A stretch of DNA of 64,000 bases from Paenibacillus sp. PastM-3 (GCF_029893965.1 NZ_JARXXP010000019.1:1-64000), one strand, 5' to 3'. Counted from the stretch's first letter, positions 27,998-36,841 are shown. A program made the numbers and translations. The notes: generated by a model from the sequence alone, not told the origin.

Positions 27998-28960
27998 TTA
28001 CTGCTGATAATATTCCATTAGCTCCGCTACAGTAGCAACGAGCTTGTCCTTTAAGCTCTGCGGCTCCATTACTTGAATGGACTTCCCATAGGGCAGAAGA
28101 AAAGAAGGAACATACCTGTGAACGTTCTCCTCCTCAAGGGTAAAAATCGCCTGATTCGCTGTCCGCTCCTTCAGATGATGCCCCAGAAACCAGTGCAGAC
28201 ACAGGTCGTCCAGCGCATCCGCCGTGCCTTCTATCCTTACAGCAACCCATTCTTCCTTGCCTGCTGCATCAGGCAGCAGATTATGCAGGAAGCTTTCACG
28301 GGCCGAAAAACCCTCCGAGCGCTTAAAGCTCTCCGCCGTACGTTTGATCATCAGAATCCGGTCGGCCCGGAAGCTGCGGAGCTCTTTTTTCAAATGGCAA
28401 AAGGCAACCGTGTACCATCTGTTATTCCAGTAGACCATCCCATACGGGTCGATCCTCCTGTTCTTGGCATGCTCCTCACGGCCTGTACGGTAAGCAATTT
28501 CTACAGAGCATTCGTTGGCTACCGCCCATTCCAATTCAGCGAGCATCGGCTGGACAGAAGCAGGCGCTATATTGTTTATCACTTCAAAGCCCGCCAAATG
28601 GCGGCTAAGCACCTGCTCCTGCTCCTGATTCGAATACATCCTTAGCTTAGCTGCTGCATTATCCAACACATCACTCATAGGGTGTCCGGCCTCTTTTGCA
28701 AAAAGAGCAGCATGCAGGAGCGCCTTCTTCTCCTCCATATCAAACAGCAGCGGTGCTCTGATCACATTACTGAGCAGGCTATACCCGCCGTTATGCCCAG
28801 AGTCGGAGATGATCGGCACTCCGCTCACACATAATGCATCGATATACCGGTATACGGTCCGTATATTGATTTCCAGCTTCTCGGCGAGCTGCTTCGCCGT
28901 TATTTTCACGCCGGAGTTCAGTATCCACAGGATAGCCAGCATATTATCTTGTTTTGGCAT
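27998..28960 (-). CDS. WYL-domain HTH regulator (YafY/DeoR-like)
   Basis: A 320-residue transcription regulator. The N-terminal helix-turn-helix (ITAKQLAEKLEINIRTVYRYIDAL, residues ~24-47) is followed by a WYL ligand-binding domain (IDPYGMVYWNNRWYTVAFCHLKKELRSFRADRI) and a WCX-like C-terminus. The start MPKQDN at 28960 is the natural family start. Members sense nucleic-acid or small ligands and often repress or activate neighbouring genes. The upstream region contains a truncated gene that overlaps its start by 17 bases. Confidence 0.88.
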   Translation of the reverse strand: MPKQDNMLAILWILNSGVKITAKQLAEKLEINIRTVYRYIDALCVSGVPIISDSGHNGGYSLLSNVIRAPLLFDMEEKKALLHAALFAKEAGHPMSDVLDNAAAKLRMYSNQEQEQVLSRHLAGFEVINNIAPASVQPMLAELEWAVANECSVEIAYRTGREEHAKNRRIDPYGMVYWNNRWYTVAFCHLKKELRSFRADRILMIKRTAESFKRSEGFSARESFLHNLLPDAAGKEEWVAVRIEGTADALDDLCLHWFLGHHLKERTANQAIFTLEEENVHRYVPSFLLPYGKSIQVMEPQSLKDKLVATVAELMEYYQQ

Positions 28961-29179
28961 CGCATAAGCCCTCATTTTTCATAAAATCTGCTAGAAGCGT
29001 ACCCCTGATAGGTAGCATAAACGGCATTAGCCTATTGATCGGCCAGAATAGGACGGCCGGCAGACCTGCACCAAAGCTGCTTTCATTTTTGATAACTGCA
29101 CTTAGCAAAAGAGCGAAGTCTCCCCCTTTACCGAATTTGTTGTCTACATTCATTACATAGGTCCAGGCTCTAACGTCAG
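28944..29179 (-). pseudogene. 5'-truncated gene fragment, unknown family
   Basis: Leftward translation gives a continuous protein-like frame, TDVRAWTYVMNVDNKFGKGG then DFALLLSAVIKNESSFG and GLPAVLFWPINRLMPFM, ending …KNEGLCDAKTR. The frame extends upstream of the only ATG (29153) to a TAG close to the lipoprotein stop, and there is no ribosome site. It therefore looks like the C-terminal part of a longer gene whose 5' end was lost. The family is not recognised. Confidence 0.45.
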
Positions 29180-29772
29180 TGGATCTCTACCCAAGCGTTA
29201 ATTTCACTTTGGATATTGTTTACATCAAAGCTTATCGTCTTTGTATTATTCTCAATGATTTCGCTCTGCAAAGAGTCTTTCAAACTGAAAACACCTTGAG
29301 CCTGCCCGATCACGTAATACCCGAAATCATTTTCATCCGGCCTGGAGCCCTTATCTGCACTTAGAAAGACAATGACTTCTTCATTCATTTCAAATGATGG
29401 AGTAATAGCTTCATCAGTAATAAGGATCATATCTTCCGTTTCTCCACCTTCTGTCCGTATTTCTACGGTTTCTCCAGGCTCCCCCTTATAGACGGTTTGA
29501 ACTTGAATTATTGTATCTGTTGCCGGGAAGCCTTCAAAGCTCTTTTGTACTTCTTGGGAAAGAACCGTTCCTTTTATAATCGTATCTGCCGCATTGATAA
29601 GCTCCTCTTTGTTAAAGTGGACCAACTGAACTTCAGAGTAGACAACAGCTTTATCCGTTTTAGTTGAATGATTTGCTTGTCCTTTAGACAACCTTGTTTC
29701 AATATTATTATCTGCACAAGCCGATAGAATGAAACATATCACAGCGCCAAGAATAATATAGGAAAACTTCAC
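29176..29772 (-). CDS. Putative lipoprotein, paralogue 2
   Basis: A 198-residue lipoprotein, a close paralogue of the one at 22445-23041: signal peptide MKFSYIILGAVICFI with lipobox LSAC, then a mature domain with GFPATDTIIQVQTVYKG, EDMILI and EEVIVFLSADKG. I chose the GTG at 29772, equivalent to the GTG start of paralogue 1 and 10 bases after GGAGGGG; an ATG at 29781 sits too close to that site. Exported and lipid-anchored. Function unknown. It starts 26 bases after the stop of the SF0329 gene and so may share its transcript. Confidence 0.75.
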   Translation of the reverse strand: MKFSYIILGAVICFILSACADNNIETRLSKGQANHSTKTDKAVVYSEVQLVHFNKEELINAADTIIKGTVLSQEVQKSFEGFPATDTIIQVQTVYKGEPGETVEIRTEGGETEDMILITDEAITPSFEMNEEVIVFLSADKGSRPDENDFGYYVIGQAQGVFSLKDSLQSEIIENNTKTISFDVNNIQSEINAWVEIH

Positions 29773-29798
29773 TTCAATCATTCCCCTCCTGATTTGCC

Positions 29799-30368
29799 TC
29801 ACAACGTCCCCCGCCGCAGCTCATAAAAATACCGCACCGCCGGATGCTTCAGCTCCATCTTCTCAGCCATGCCGAGAATCCGCTTTTTCCCAACCCGTCT
29901 ATCCAGCAGAGCCAGAATATTCAGCATCATGTCGCCGCTCTCCATACTCTCCTCTATCGGAGTGACCAGAAACTTATTAGCCACCACGATAAAATTTGAC
30001 TTCGTTAATGCCGTTTGGGCGGACAAAAGCTCTTTGGCATGCTCGGTGCTTTTTCGGCTTCTGGCCATTACGATCAGGCGGTCCTCCGGCACCGGCCCCT
30101 TGGTTGCTTGTCTGACCGCTTCAATGTCCTCACTTGTGACTGGAATCCGGATACCCGGATCATTTTTGATGTCCAGCTCTGTCTGATACCATCTGATCAG
30201 GCTGCTCTTATCGCTCATGCTGAGCACGTTCCTTTTATCGACCGAGATGTAACAGATCCCTGATTTATCAGGCAAATAACGGTAGCCCGGCGCGCGGTAC
30301 TCTACTCTTCCGTTTAACGCAGGGCTCAGAAAGCCCTCCAGCTGTTGCTTCAATTTACTCCAGGACAT
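29799..30368 (-). CDS. SF0329 family protein
   Basis: A 189-residue cytoplasmic protein beginning MSWSKLKQQLEGFLSPAL, which I recognise as the SF0329 family of Firmicutes. Conserved-looking stretches include YRYLPDKSGICYISVDKRN and LALLDRRVGKKRILGM. No catalytic motif; function unknown. The ATG at 30368 is preceded by GGGGGGAT; a longer frame would start 63 bases earlier, inside the dispersed repeat, and is rejected. Confidence 0.75.
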   Translation of the reverse strand: MSWSKLKQQLEGFLSPALNGRVEYRAPGYRYLPDKSGICYISVDKRNVLSMSDKSSLIRWYQTELDIKNDPGIRIPVTSEDIEAVRQATKGPVPEDRLIVMARSRKSTEHAKELLSAQTALTKSNFIVVANKFLVTPIEESMESGDMMLNILALLDRRVGKKRILGMAEKMELKHPAVRYFYELRRGTL

Positions 30369-30385
30369 ATAATCCCCCCTATACC

Positions 30386-30446
30386 AAATAGAGGACAGGC
30401 TTGCTGGCTCCGGGGGTTGTCCCCTCTCCATTCCGCCTATCCTCCA
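30386..30446. repeat. Dispersed intergenic repeat, copy B
   Basis: AAATAGAGGACAGGCTTG…GGCTCC…CCATTCC…GCCTATCCTCCA, related to copy A at 19933-19990. The ends pair over 10 of 12 positions (TAGAGGACAGGC with GCCTATCCTCCA), with an inner GGGG/CCCC pair. It sits between the dihydrouridine synthase stop and the SF0329 start. Confidence 0.65.
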
Positions 30447-30462
30447 CTTAGCAGCATATTAT

Positions 30463-31449
30463 CTATTCGTTTTCCGCCTCGTCAGGCTCCTTACTTGCAA
30501 AAGCATCAAGCAGCGCACGCACTTCACTCGTTGATCTAGTATTCATCAAGTTATTTCTTAATTCACCGGCCCCGCGGAAGCCGCGGACATAGATTTTGAA
30601 GAACCGCTGAAGCGGGCTGAATGAACGCGGCGCTTGTCCTGAATACTGATCATAGAGGTCCAGATGCAGCCGCAGCAGATCCAGCAGCTCCTCGCTAGTA
30701 TGCTCCTTCGGCTCCTGCTCAAACGCAAACGGATTCTGGAAGATTCCCCGCCCGATCATAATCCCGTCCACCCCATACTCCTCAGCGAGCTTCAGGCCGG
30801 TCTGACGGTCCGGGATATCCCCGTTAATGGTCAGCAGGGTATTGGGTGCAATCTCGTCGCGAAGCTTTTTGATCTCCGGAATCAGCTCCCAGTGGGCAGC
30901 TACCTTGCTCATTTCCTCACGCGTGCGCAGATGAATCGACAGATTCACAATATCCTGCTGCAAAATATGGGTTAACCAGCCGCGCCATTCGTCGATCTCG
31001 GTGAACCCGAGCCTTGTTTTTACACTGACCGGCAGTCCCCCGGCCTTCGCCGCCTGAATGATCTCCGCTGCAAGCTCCGGACGGCAGATCAGGCCGCTTC
31101 CCTTCCCGTTCTCCGCTACATTCGCTACAGGACAGCCCATGTTAATGTCGATGCCTTTGAAGCCTTCCTCGGCCATCCCAATGCTCATCTGGCGGAAGTA
31201 TTCCGGCTTATCCCCCCAGATATGCGCGACCATCGGCTGTTCATCCTCGGTAAACGTCAACCGCCCGCGCACTGCATGATGCCCCTCCGGGTGGCAATAG
31301 CTCTCAGTATTCGCGAACTCGGTGAAGAACACATCCGGTCTGCCCGCCTTACTAACGACATGACGAAACACCACATCCGTCACATCCTCCATCGGTGCCA
31401 GTATAAAAAAGGGACGCGGCAAATCGCGCCAAAAGTTAGTTGTCATCAT
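30463..31449 (-). CDS. dus: tRNA-dihydrouridine synthase
   Basis: A 328-residue FMN-dependent Dus enzyme that reduces uridine to dihydrouridine in tRNA. Seen: FILAPMEDVTD near residue 13, DINMGCPVANV with the catalytic-loop cysteine, SVKTRLG, and NGDIPD…GVDGIMIGRGIFQNP (FMN phosphate site). I chose the ATG at 31449 behind AGAGAGG; the longer frame begins in the preceding terminator and is not supported. Housekeeping gene, apparently monocistronic. Confidence 0.92.
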   Translation of the reverse strand: MMTTNFWRDLPRPFFILAPMEDVTDVVFRHVVSKAGRPDVFFTEFANTESYCHPEGHHAVRGRLTFTEDEQPMVAHIWGDKPEYFRQMSIGMAEEGFKGIDINMGCPVANVAENGKGSGLICRPELAAEIIQAAKAGGLPVSVKTRLGFTEIDEWRGWLTHILQQDIVNLSIHLRTREEMSKVAAHWELIPEIKKLRDEIAPNTLLTINGDIPDRQTGLKLAEEYGVDGIMIGRGIFQNPFAFEQEPKEHTSEELLDLLRLHLDLYDQYSGQAPRSFSPLQRFFKIYVRGFRGAGELRNNLMNTRSTSEVRALLDAFASKEPDEAENE

Positions 31450-31507
31450 AATAACCTCTCTATGGATATCAGGACTGCTTATCCTGCGTATGTTATGGTA
31501 CTGCCTC

Positions 31508-31547
31508 AAAAAGAAATAGACCGCCCTGTCCAAAGGAAACGGTCTAT
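31508..31547 (-). terminator. Terminator after siderophore ABC operon
   Basis: Stem ATAGACCG/CGGTCTAT (31516-31523 with 31540-31547), followed leftward by TTCTTTTT. It lies 45 bases after the stop of the ATPase gene. Confidence 0.75.
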
Positions 31548-31591
31548 CGCATGTTTTATTATAACATGGCAAGAGGAAATTTCAATCTGCA

Positions 31592-32344
31592 TTAATAAAC
31601 CGCTATCGGACCGTAAGGCCCTTCCAGAATCTCTATTTTCGTATCAAAAATAGCAGTCAGAACCTCCGGCCTCATAATCTCTGCTACGGTTCCAAAGGCA
31701 GCAATTTGTCCATCCTTCATCGCACAGATCCGGTCTGAATATTTGGCGGCGAAATTAATATCATGCATCACCGTCAGAATGGTTCTTCCAAATTCATTGG
31801 CAGCCTGACGCAGATGCTCCATCATTTGAACCGAGCGGGCAATATCCAGATTGTTCAGCGGTTCATCGAGCAGGACATATTCCGTCTCCTGGCACAAAAC
31901 CATGGCAACGTATGCTCTTTGCCTCTGGCCGCCCGACAGCTCATCCAGATACCGGTTTTCCAGATCCGTCAGATCCAGAAAGTCGATATATTTTGAGATA
32001 ATAGCCTCATCTTCCTTCGTTAATCTGCCCTTGGAATAAGGAAAACGCCCGAATCCCGCCAGTTGTCTGACGGTGAGTCTGGTTACAAAATGATTTTCCT
32101 GCCGCAGGATCGTAATAATCTTGGCCAGGTCCTTTGATTTGGATGCAGAAACATCCATATTAGCCACACTAATCTGACCCTCATCCAGCTCCAGCAGCCT
32201 GCCAATCATCATAAGTGTCGTAGACTTCCCCGCACCATTGGGTCCGATTAAGGAAGTGAAGCCCGCCTTGGGAATTTCAATATTGAGCGGTCCTATAGTG
32301 ACCTGATCGGTATACAGCTTTCTGGCATTAGTTATCTTTATCAT
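31592..32344 (-). CDS. Siderophore ABC importer ATPase (YclP/FatE-like)
   Basis: A 250-residue ABC ATPase of the iron-siderophore type: Walker A GPNGAGKST (residues ~34-42), signature LSGGQRQR near 136, Walker B YVLLDEPLNNLD, switch His in VMHDIN. It energises the two permeases encoded just upstream and resembles YclP of the B. subtilis petrobactin importer. It is the last gene of a four-gene operon; its ATG overlaps the permease stop, with AGAGGTCG as ribosome site. Confidence 0.9.
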   Translation of the reverse strand: MIKITNARKLYTDQVTIGPLNIEIPKAGFTSLIGPNGAGKSTTLMMIGRLLELDEGQISVANMDVSASKSKDLAKIITILRQENHFVTRLTVRQLAGFGRFPYSKGRLTKEDEAIISKYIDFLDLTDLENRYLDELSGGQRQRAYVAMVLCQETEYVLLDEPLNNLDIARSVQMMEHLRQAANEFGRTILTVMHDINFAAKYSDRICAMKDGQIAAFGTVAEIMRPEVLTAIFDTKIEILEGPYGPIAVY

Positions 32345-33405
32345 AGCGACCTCTTTCTCAGAATCACAACCAGGAAGGTTATTCCGCCAAACAATTCAAT
32401 AATAACGGATACTACAGCCCGTGAATCAAATACATGATACATTAAAAAATAGGCCGTCGTCAGAATGAAAAAGCCTATAGCAAGCGCCATGGCAAAAAGA
32501 TACCGGTGATCATACGTCTGCGCCGCCTGATAACTCAACGTTGCAACTAAGAATCCATAGAAGGTAAGGGGCCCCACTAAAGACGTTGAAACGGACATCA
32601 GAATGGCAACCAATATCAGCGTATAAATGATACTGGACTGATAGTTCACTCCAAATGTTGTAGAGACCTCTTTGCCGAGCGACAATACATTCAATTTCCT
32701 GGAATAGGCCATAAATAATACAGCTATAACGATAACTACGGGAATGACAACCGGAAAATAGGCAGCATCCGCATTATTGACAGAGCCAAACAACCGGGAC
32801 TGCAGCAGATCGAATTCAGACGGCGCAAGCAGCCTTCTCATAAAGGAGGATACCGAATTCAGCCCGGCTCCAATGATGATTCCAACCAGCAGCATCAGCT
32901 GCAGATTGCCGTATTTTCCGGATAACAGCCAGCCGTACAGGATCAGGCTCATCAGGACCATAACCGTAACCTGAAATAAATAGGACCCCATACCGCTAAA
33001 GTTAACCAGGGCACCCGCCCCAAAGAAGAACATGGTACTTGTATGAATGGTGGAGTACAGCGATTCAAAGCCTAGCAGGGACGGCGTTATAATCCGGTTA
33101 TTCGTAATGGATTGAAAAGCCACGGTTGATAAGCTATGGCACACCGCCGCAATAATCATTGCAACCAGTGCGACCACCCTTCTCGTAACAACCGGTATAA
33201 AGGATGGCGAATCTATACGAACAGGGTTGTTATACATTAACAGTCCGTACGAGGAAAGTGCACCCAAAACAATCAGTGTGATCAGGATGATCCAATAACG
33301 TTTTTCCTCTTTCCGGGAGCGGAAGGCGCTGGCTGATCTCTTGTCATGCTGGAGGCCATTACCGATTCCCGCATTTTCAGTTCTCCGGTATTCCAATGCG
33401 TTCAT
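32341..33405 (-). CDS. Siderophore ABC importer permease 2 (YclO-like)
   Basis: A 354-residue FecCD/BtuC-family permease with about nine to ten hydrophobic segments beginning near residue 37 after a charged cytoplasmic head (YRRTENAGIGNGLQHDKRS). Pairs with the product of the upstream permease gene to form the membrane channel for a ferric siderophore. ATG behind AGGAGGCCAAG; start and stop overlap both neighbours by four bases. The ~35-residue hydrophilic head is longer than usual. Confidence 0.9.
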   Translation of the reverse strand: MNALEYRRTENAGIGNGLQHDKRSASAFRSRKEEKRYWIILITLIVLGALSSYGLLMYNNPVRIDSPSFIPVVTRRVVALVAMIIAAVCHSLSTVAFQSITNNRIITPSLLGFESLYSTIHTSTMFFFGAGALVNFSGMGSYLFQVTVMVLMSLILYGWLLSGKYGNLQLMLLVGIIIGAGLNSVSSFMRRLLAPSEFDLLQSRLFGSVNNADAAYFPVVIPVVIVIAVLFMAYSRKLNVLSLGKEVSTTFGVNYQSSIIYTLILVAILMSVSTSLVGPLTFYGFLVATLSYQAAQTYDHRYLFAMALAIGFFILTTAYFLMYHVFDSRAVVSVIIELFGGITFLVVILRKRSL

Positions 33406-34418
33406 CTTGGCCTCCTTGGTCTTCTTTGTCTCAATAAAAGAGTAATGAATACGACCGCTCCCACTGTACCCAGGATTAAGGAGACCGGCACTTCAAAAGG
33501 CATAATAATGACACGGGAAATGATGTCACAAAGTGTTATGGCACCCATCCCGATCACACAGACCCAGGGCAGATTGCTCCTGAGATCATCGCCTCTGTAC
33601 ATGGAAACAATATTAGGGACAATCAATCCCAGAAAAGGAAGATTTCCAATAACAGCGGCCACCACTCCAACCGCAACAGTAATAAGACCATTCGCAAGCA
33701 GGAGCAGCCTATTATAATTCAATCCAAGACTTGTGGCTACATCTTCCCCCAGCCCGGCTAACGTCAATCTGTTCGCACACATAAAAATAAGAATGCTGAC
33801 GATAACGATAATCCACAAGTATTCATATCTTCCCGCTTGAACAGCTGCGAAAGAGCCCACGAACCAGCTCTCAATAATTTGCGACATTTGAAAATGGAGC
33901 CCCAGGAAAGTGGATAATGCCGAAACAACGGCTCCAAGCATCAGCCCAATGATCGGAACAATTAAAGATGAACGCAGCCTGACTCTTCTTATGAATAGAA
34001 AGAAAATCATCGTTCCTATAAAAGAAAAAAGAATGGCCCCCGTCATTCTGGTAACCAGAGTTGGTGCCGGAATGAATAAATAGACAGCCAGCAGTCCCAG
34101 GCCTGCCCATTCCGTAGTGCCTGTTGTAGTAGGTTCCACAAACCGGTTCTGTGTAATCAGCTGCATGACGAGTCCCGTCATGGCCATCGCAGCCCCGGTA
34201 AGCATTAAGGCAATCGTTCTTGGAACACGGGTGATGAAGAACATCTCCATCCCATCCGCTTGTCCGCGTATATCATATACTCCGGTGAACAGCGAGATGA
34301 TCCCCAAAAGGATAACAACGATAACAGCCAGTATAAACGGTATTGTCCATATTCTATTGTAATTATAGAACTGGGGTTGAGAGCAGCTCTCAACCCCGGA
34401 AGTAATATGTTTTGACAC
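33402..34418 (-). CDS. Siderophore ABC importer permease 1 (YclN-like)
   Basis: A 338-residue FecCD-family permease. It contains GAAMAMTGLVMQLITQNRF, the usual coupling region, plus GEDVATSLGLNYNR and GNLPFLGLIVPNI. I chose the GTG at 34418, with AAGGGGT upstream; this gives a 20-base gap after the binding-protein stop instead of an overlap. An 11-base-pair perfect hairpin lies within its first ~15 codons (34373-34397) and may lower permease expression relative to the binding protein. Confidence 0.88.
   Translation of the reverse strand: MSKHITSGVESCSQPQFYNYNRIWTIPFILAVIVVILLGIISLFTGVYDIRGQADGMEMFFITRVPRTIALMLTGAAMAMTGLVMQLITQNRFVEPTTTGTTEWAGLGLLAVYLFIPAPTLVTRMTGAILFSFIGTMIFFLFIRRVRLRSSLIVPIIGLMLGAVVSALSTFLGLHFQMSQIIESWFVGSFAAVQAGRYEYLWIIVIVSILIFMCANRLTLAGLGEDVATSLGLNYNRLLLLANGLITVAVGVVAAVIGNLPFLGLIVPNIVSMYRGDDLRSNLPWVCVIGMGAITLCDIISRVIIMPFEVPVSLILGTVGAVVFITLLLRQRRPRRPR
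34373..34397 (-). promoter_or_regulatory. Perfect hairpin inside permease N-terminal coding region
   Basis: GGGGTTGAGAG at 34373-34383 and CTCTCAACCCC at 34387-34397 pair perfectly around a three-base loop. No T-run follows in the leftward sense, so it is not a terminator. Similar stem-loops between binding-protein and permease genes stabilise the upstream mRNA or limit downstream translation. Confidence 0.55.
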
Positions 34419-34437
34419 TATTCCGTACCCCTTTACA

Positions 34438-35460
34438 TTACTTAGCAAATGCTTCTGCAATGTTATTAAATACTTCTATAAAGGTCTGCAATGATTCATT
34501 CGTATAAGTGTCATTTGGTGCATACACGATTTTGCCTGCAGTAACTGCGGTAGTGTTCTGAAGAGCAGGAGAATTATCAATTACGTCCTGAGCAGGAACC
34601 TTCTCTTCTGTAGAATTGATGGCAGCATCGCGATCCAGTACCAGCAGCCAATCAGGATTGCTCTGAGCAATAGCTTCAACGGAAATTTCATCACCCTGAT
34701 GATTGGTGGAGGATTCTGCAACCTCTAACGCCGGAGTCCATCCCAAAATATCATACAGCGGGCCCCAGACGCGTCCGGAGTGAGGAGCTGAGAAACCGAT
34801 ATCTCCGCCGGATACGATAATGCTCATCACCTTATCCGTTCCGTTATAAGCAGATTTGGCTTTTTCGATTGCTTGATCAAAATCAGCTGTCAGTTGCTTA
34901 GCCTCATCATTCTTATCAAAAATCTGTCCCAGAGTAGTCGTAGCCTGTTTCAGTCCGTTCACTAGATTTTCTCCAGGAGCACCGGCTTCTTCGGAGACAT
35001 CAAAGGTAAGATCAATAACAGCGGCATTCGGTACCAGCTTCTTGATATCTTCATAAAAGCCGGAGAATCTTTGGCCAACAATGACAAGCTCAGGCTCTAC
35101 TGCTGCGATGATTTCAAGCTTGGGTTCACTGTGGTTCCCGATATCCTGAACATTCTCATCCGCTACATAGGGTGAATCCGCAGGCATTACCCCTTTTGGA
35201 ACAGCCGCTAATTCAATATCCCAGCTCGCCAGCGTTTCAAATGTTCTATTATCCAGAGCAACAACATTCTTAGGATTTACAGGAACCGTAACCGTTCCAT
35301 GGGCATCAGTGATTTCAACGGTAGTAGCTTGTGGAGTATCAGTAGCCTCAGCAGCTGCGTTCGCATTACCATCCGTTCCAGCAGTATTATTCGCGCTTGA
35401 GCAAGCCGCCAGCATCACAACCAGAACCGCCATCATTACAGATAATTTTAACCTCTTCAT
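34438..35460 (-). CDS. Siderophore-binding lipoprotein (YclQ/FatB-like)
   Basis: A 340-residue substrate-binding lipoprotein. Signal peptide with lipobox MLAACSS, an Asn/Ala/Thr-rich linker, then a type III binding fold (VVALDNRTFETLASWDIELAAVPKGVMP; PELVIVGQRFSG; DWLLVLDRDAAI). Captures ferric siderophore outside the membrane and delivers it to the permeases encoded downstream. Closest resemblance is YclQ/FatB (catecholate or petrobactin type), but ligand cannot be fixed by eye. ATG behind GGAGAGGGG. First gene of the operon, with a Fur box about 70 bases upstream. Confidence 0.9.
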   Translation of the reverse strand: MKRLKLSVMMAVLVVMLAACSSANNTAGTDGNANAAAEATDTPQATTVEITDAHGTVTVPVNPKNVVALDNRTFETLASWDIELAAVPKGVMPADSPYVADENVQDIGNHSEPKLEIIAAVEPELVIVGQRFSGFYEDIKKLVPNAAVIDLTFDVSEEAGAPGENLVNGLKQATTTLGQIFDKNDEAKQLTADFDQAIEKAKSAYNGTDKVMSIIVSGGDIGFSAPHSGRVWGPLYDILGWTPALEVAESSTNHQGDEISVEAIAQSNPDWLLVLDRDAAINSTEEKVPAQDVIDNSPALQNTTAVTAGKIVYAPNDTYTNESLQTFIEVFNNIAEAFAK

Positions 35461-35527
35461 TCCTTGTACCCCTCTCCCTGTATGTATACTTTGTAGATAA
35501 TCTAATCATTTATCCTCTGAAAAACAG

Positions 35528-35542
35528 TGATAATGATTATCA
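35528..35542. promoter_or_regulatory. Fur box upstream of siderophore operon
   Basis: TGATAATGATTATCA is a perfect 7-1-7 inverted repeat matching the Bacillus Fur consensus. It lies about 70 bases before the binding-protein start, so the importer should be repressed by Fur-iron and induced by iron starvation. Confidence 0.9.
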
Positions 35543-35664
35543 ATTTCACTTACAACAGTATACCAGCTCGAGAAATATAATCAACCCCCTTTTATCTTTC
35601 AGGCAACAAAATTGGGCATAAAGACTTAATTGCCCGCTATTTCTGTAAGAAACGCCGATAAATT

Positions 35665-35690
35665 CAAAAAAAAGAGGGGAGATCCCCTCT
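35665..35690 (-). terminator. Terminator of the surface-glycan cluster
   Basis: Stem AGAGGGG/CCCCTCT (35673-35679 with 35684-35690), AGAT loop, followed leftward by an eight-T run. It sits 9 bases after the stop of the last gene of the leftward glycan cluster. Confidence 0.9.
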
Positions 35691-35698
35691 TCACTTAT

Positions 35699-36820
35699 CT
35701 ACTCTTGACCAGAATAAATTTTTTCAAGTTCATGAATTTGATTTTCCAGTGAATAGCCTGCGCTTGCTACAATATCTTTGCAATCGGTGCGGGTATATCC
35801 TTTGGACAGTTCAATAATGGCTTCACACCAAGCGTTAACATCCAGCGGTAAGAATTGTAGGTTTTCTGTAATTTTTGACTCAGGCATTATATCTGCAGTA
35901 ACTAAGCACTTTAGACCAGAGGTTTGTGCTTCGACTAAAGTAAGATCAAGCCCGCCAAACCGGGAAGGGTTACAGAATACATCCATAGCCTGCATCAGCT
36001 TAGGGACTTCAGTATCAGATTGTCGCCCGAGGAAAAGCACACGATCTTCGAGACCAAGAGAAGATACTTTCTCTTTAATAAAATCAAATCTCACACCGTC
36101 ACCGATTAACATAAGCTTAGCCTTAGGCAATTCCATGCTCACTTTTTCAAAAATCTCGATCAGCATTTCATGATTTTTTTGATAAGCGAACCTGCCAACA
36201 TGTCCGATGACAAAAGAATCTTCTAAACTGAACTTCTCTCTATATTCTTTACGAATTTTCGGATTAAAGGCAAATTCATCTGTATCAATTGCATTTTTAA
36301 GTATATGAATTTTTTCTTTTGGAATCTGGGGTCCATAAAGCCAGTTCGCAGCCGGCTGAGAACATGCAAGAAAATGGGTTGCATGGTGCGGCATAAAAAG
36401 TGTTTTTTGTTGTTCATGCCTTTCAATAGCCTTCTGCCTCAGATCGGGATCACTGAGACAGACCATACTGTTATGAGAATGAACAATAATAATTGGAATT
36501 CCTGCCTCTATTGCAATCTCTTCCACCAAGAAACTCTTCCAGTAACTAGTGTGCAGATGGATAACATCATAGCCCATGGATAAGATTGTTTTTAATTCTG
36601 AAATAAATTGCTCCTCGTTCTCTTCTGCATAACAAGAAACATAATGAATTTTGCATCCATCTTTGGTTAGTTCATCTTCAAAATCAAGGGATTTACTGAA
36701 AGTAACGAAATCAAATTGAAATCTGGTTTTGTCTATAAACTCCCAGTTTCTCATGGCATAGTGCGTTATCCCGTCGCGTCTAGCTACTATTGGTAATTGG
36801 AGAACCTTTATTTTCTTCAC
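35699..36820 (-). CDS. Family-4-like glycosyltransferase
   Basis: A 373-residue GT-B glycosyltransferase of the family 4 / EpsF type: N-terminal GITHYAMRNWEFID, central DVIHLHTSYWKSF, C-terminal donor domain VIGHVGRFAYQKNH, LFLGRQSDTEVPKLMQAMDVFCNPSRFGG and LVEAQTSGL with the conserved E. It transfers a sugar from a nucleotide donor in retaining fashion on the cytoplasmic face. GTG start behind AGGA. Last gene of the cluster, followed by a strong terminator. Confidence 0.88.
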   Translation of the reverse strand: MKKIKVLQLPIVARRDGITHYAMRNWEFIDKTRFQFDFVTFSKSLDFEDELTKDGCKIHYVSCYAEENEEQFISELKTILSMGYDVIHLHTSYWKSFLVEEIAIEAGIPIIIVHSHNSMVCLSDPDLRQKAIERHEQQKTLFMPHHATHFLACSQPAANWLYGPQIPKEKIHILKNAIDTDEFAFNPKIRKEYREKFSLEDSFVIGHVGRFAYQKNHEMLIEIFEKVSMELPKAKLMLIGDGVRFDFIKEKVSSLGLEDRVLFLGRQSDTEVPKLMQAMDVFCNPSRFGGLDLTLVEAQTSGLKCLVTADIMPESKITENLQFLPLDVNAWCEAIIELSKGYTRTDCKDIVASAGYSLENQIHELEKIYSGQE

Positions 36821-36841
36821 TATTATTCCTCCAACATATTA

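Noticed and set aside
30369..30431. N-terminal extension of the SF0329 protein
   Set aside because: It would translate the dispersed repeat; the internal ATG has a strong ribosome site and matches the family start.
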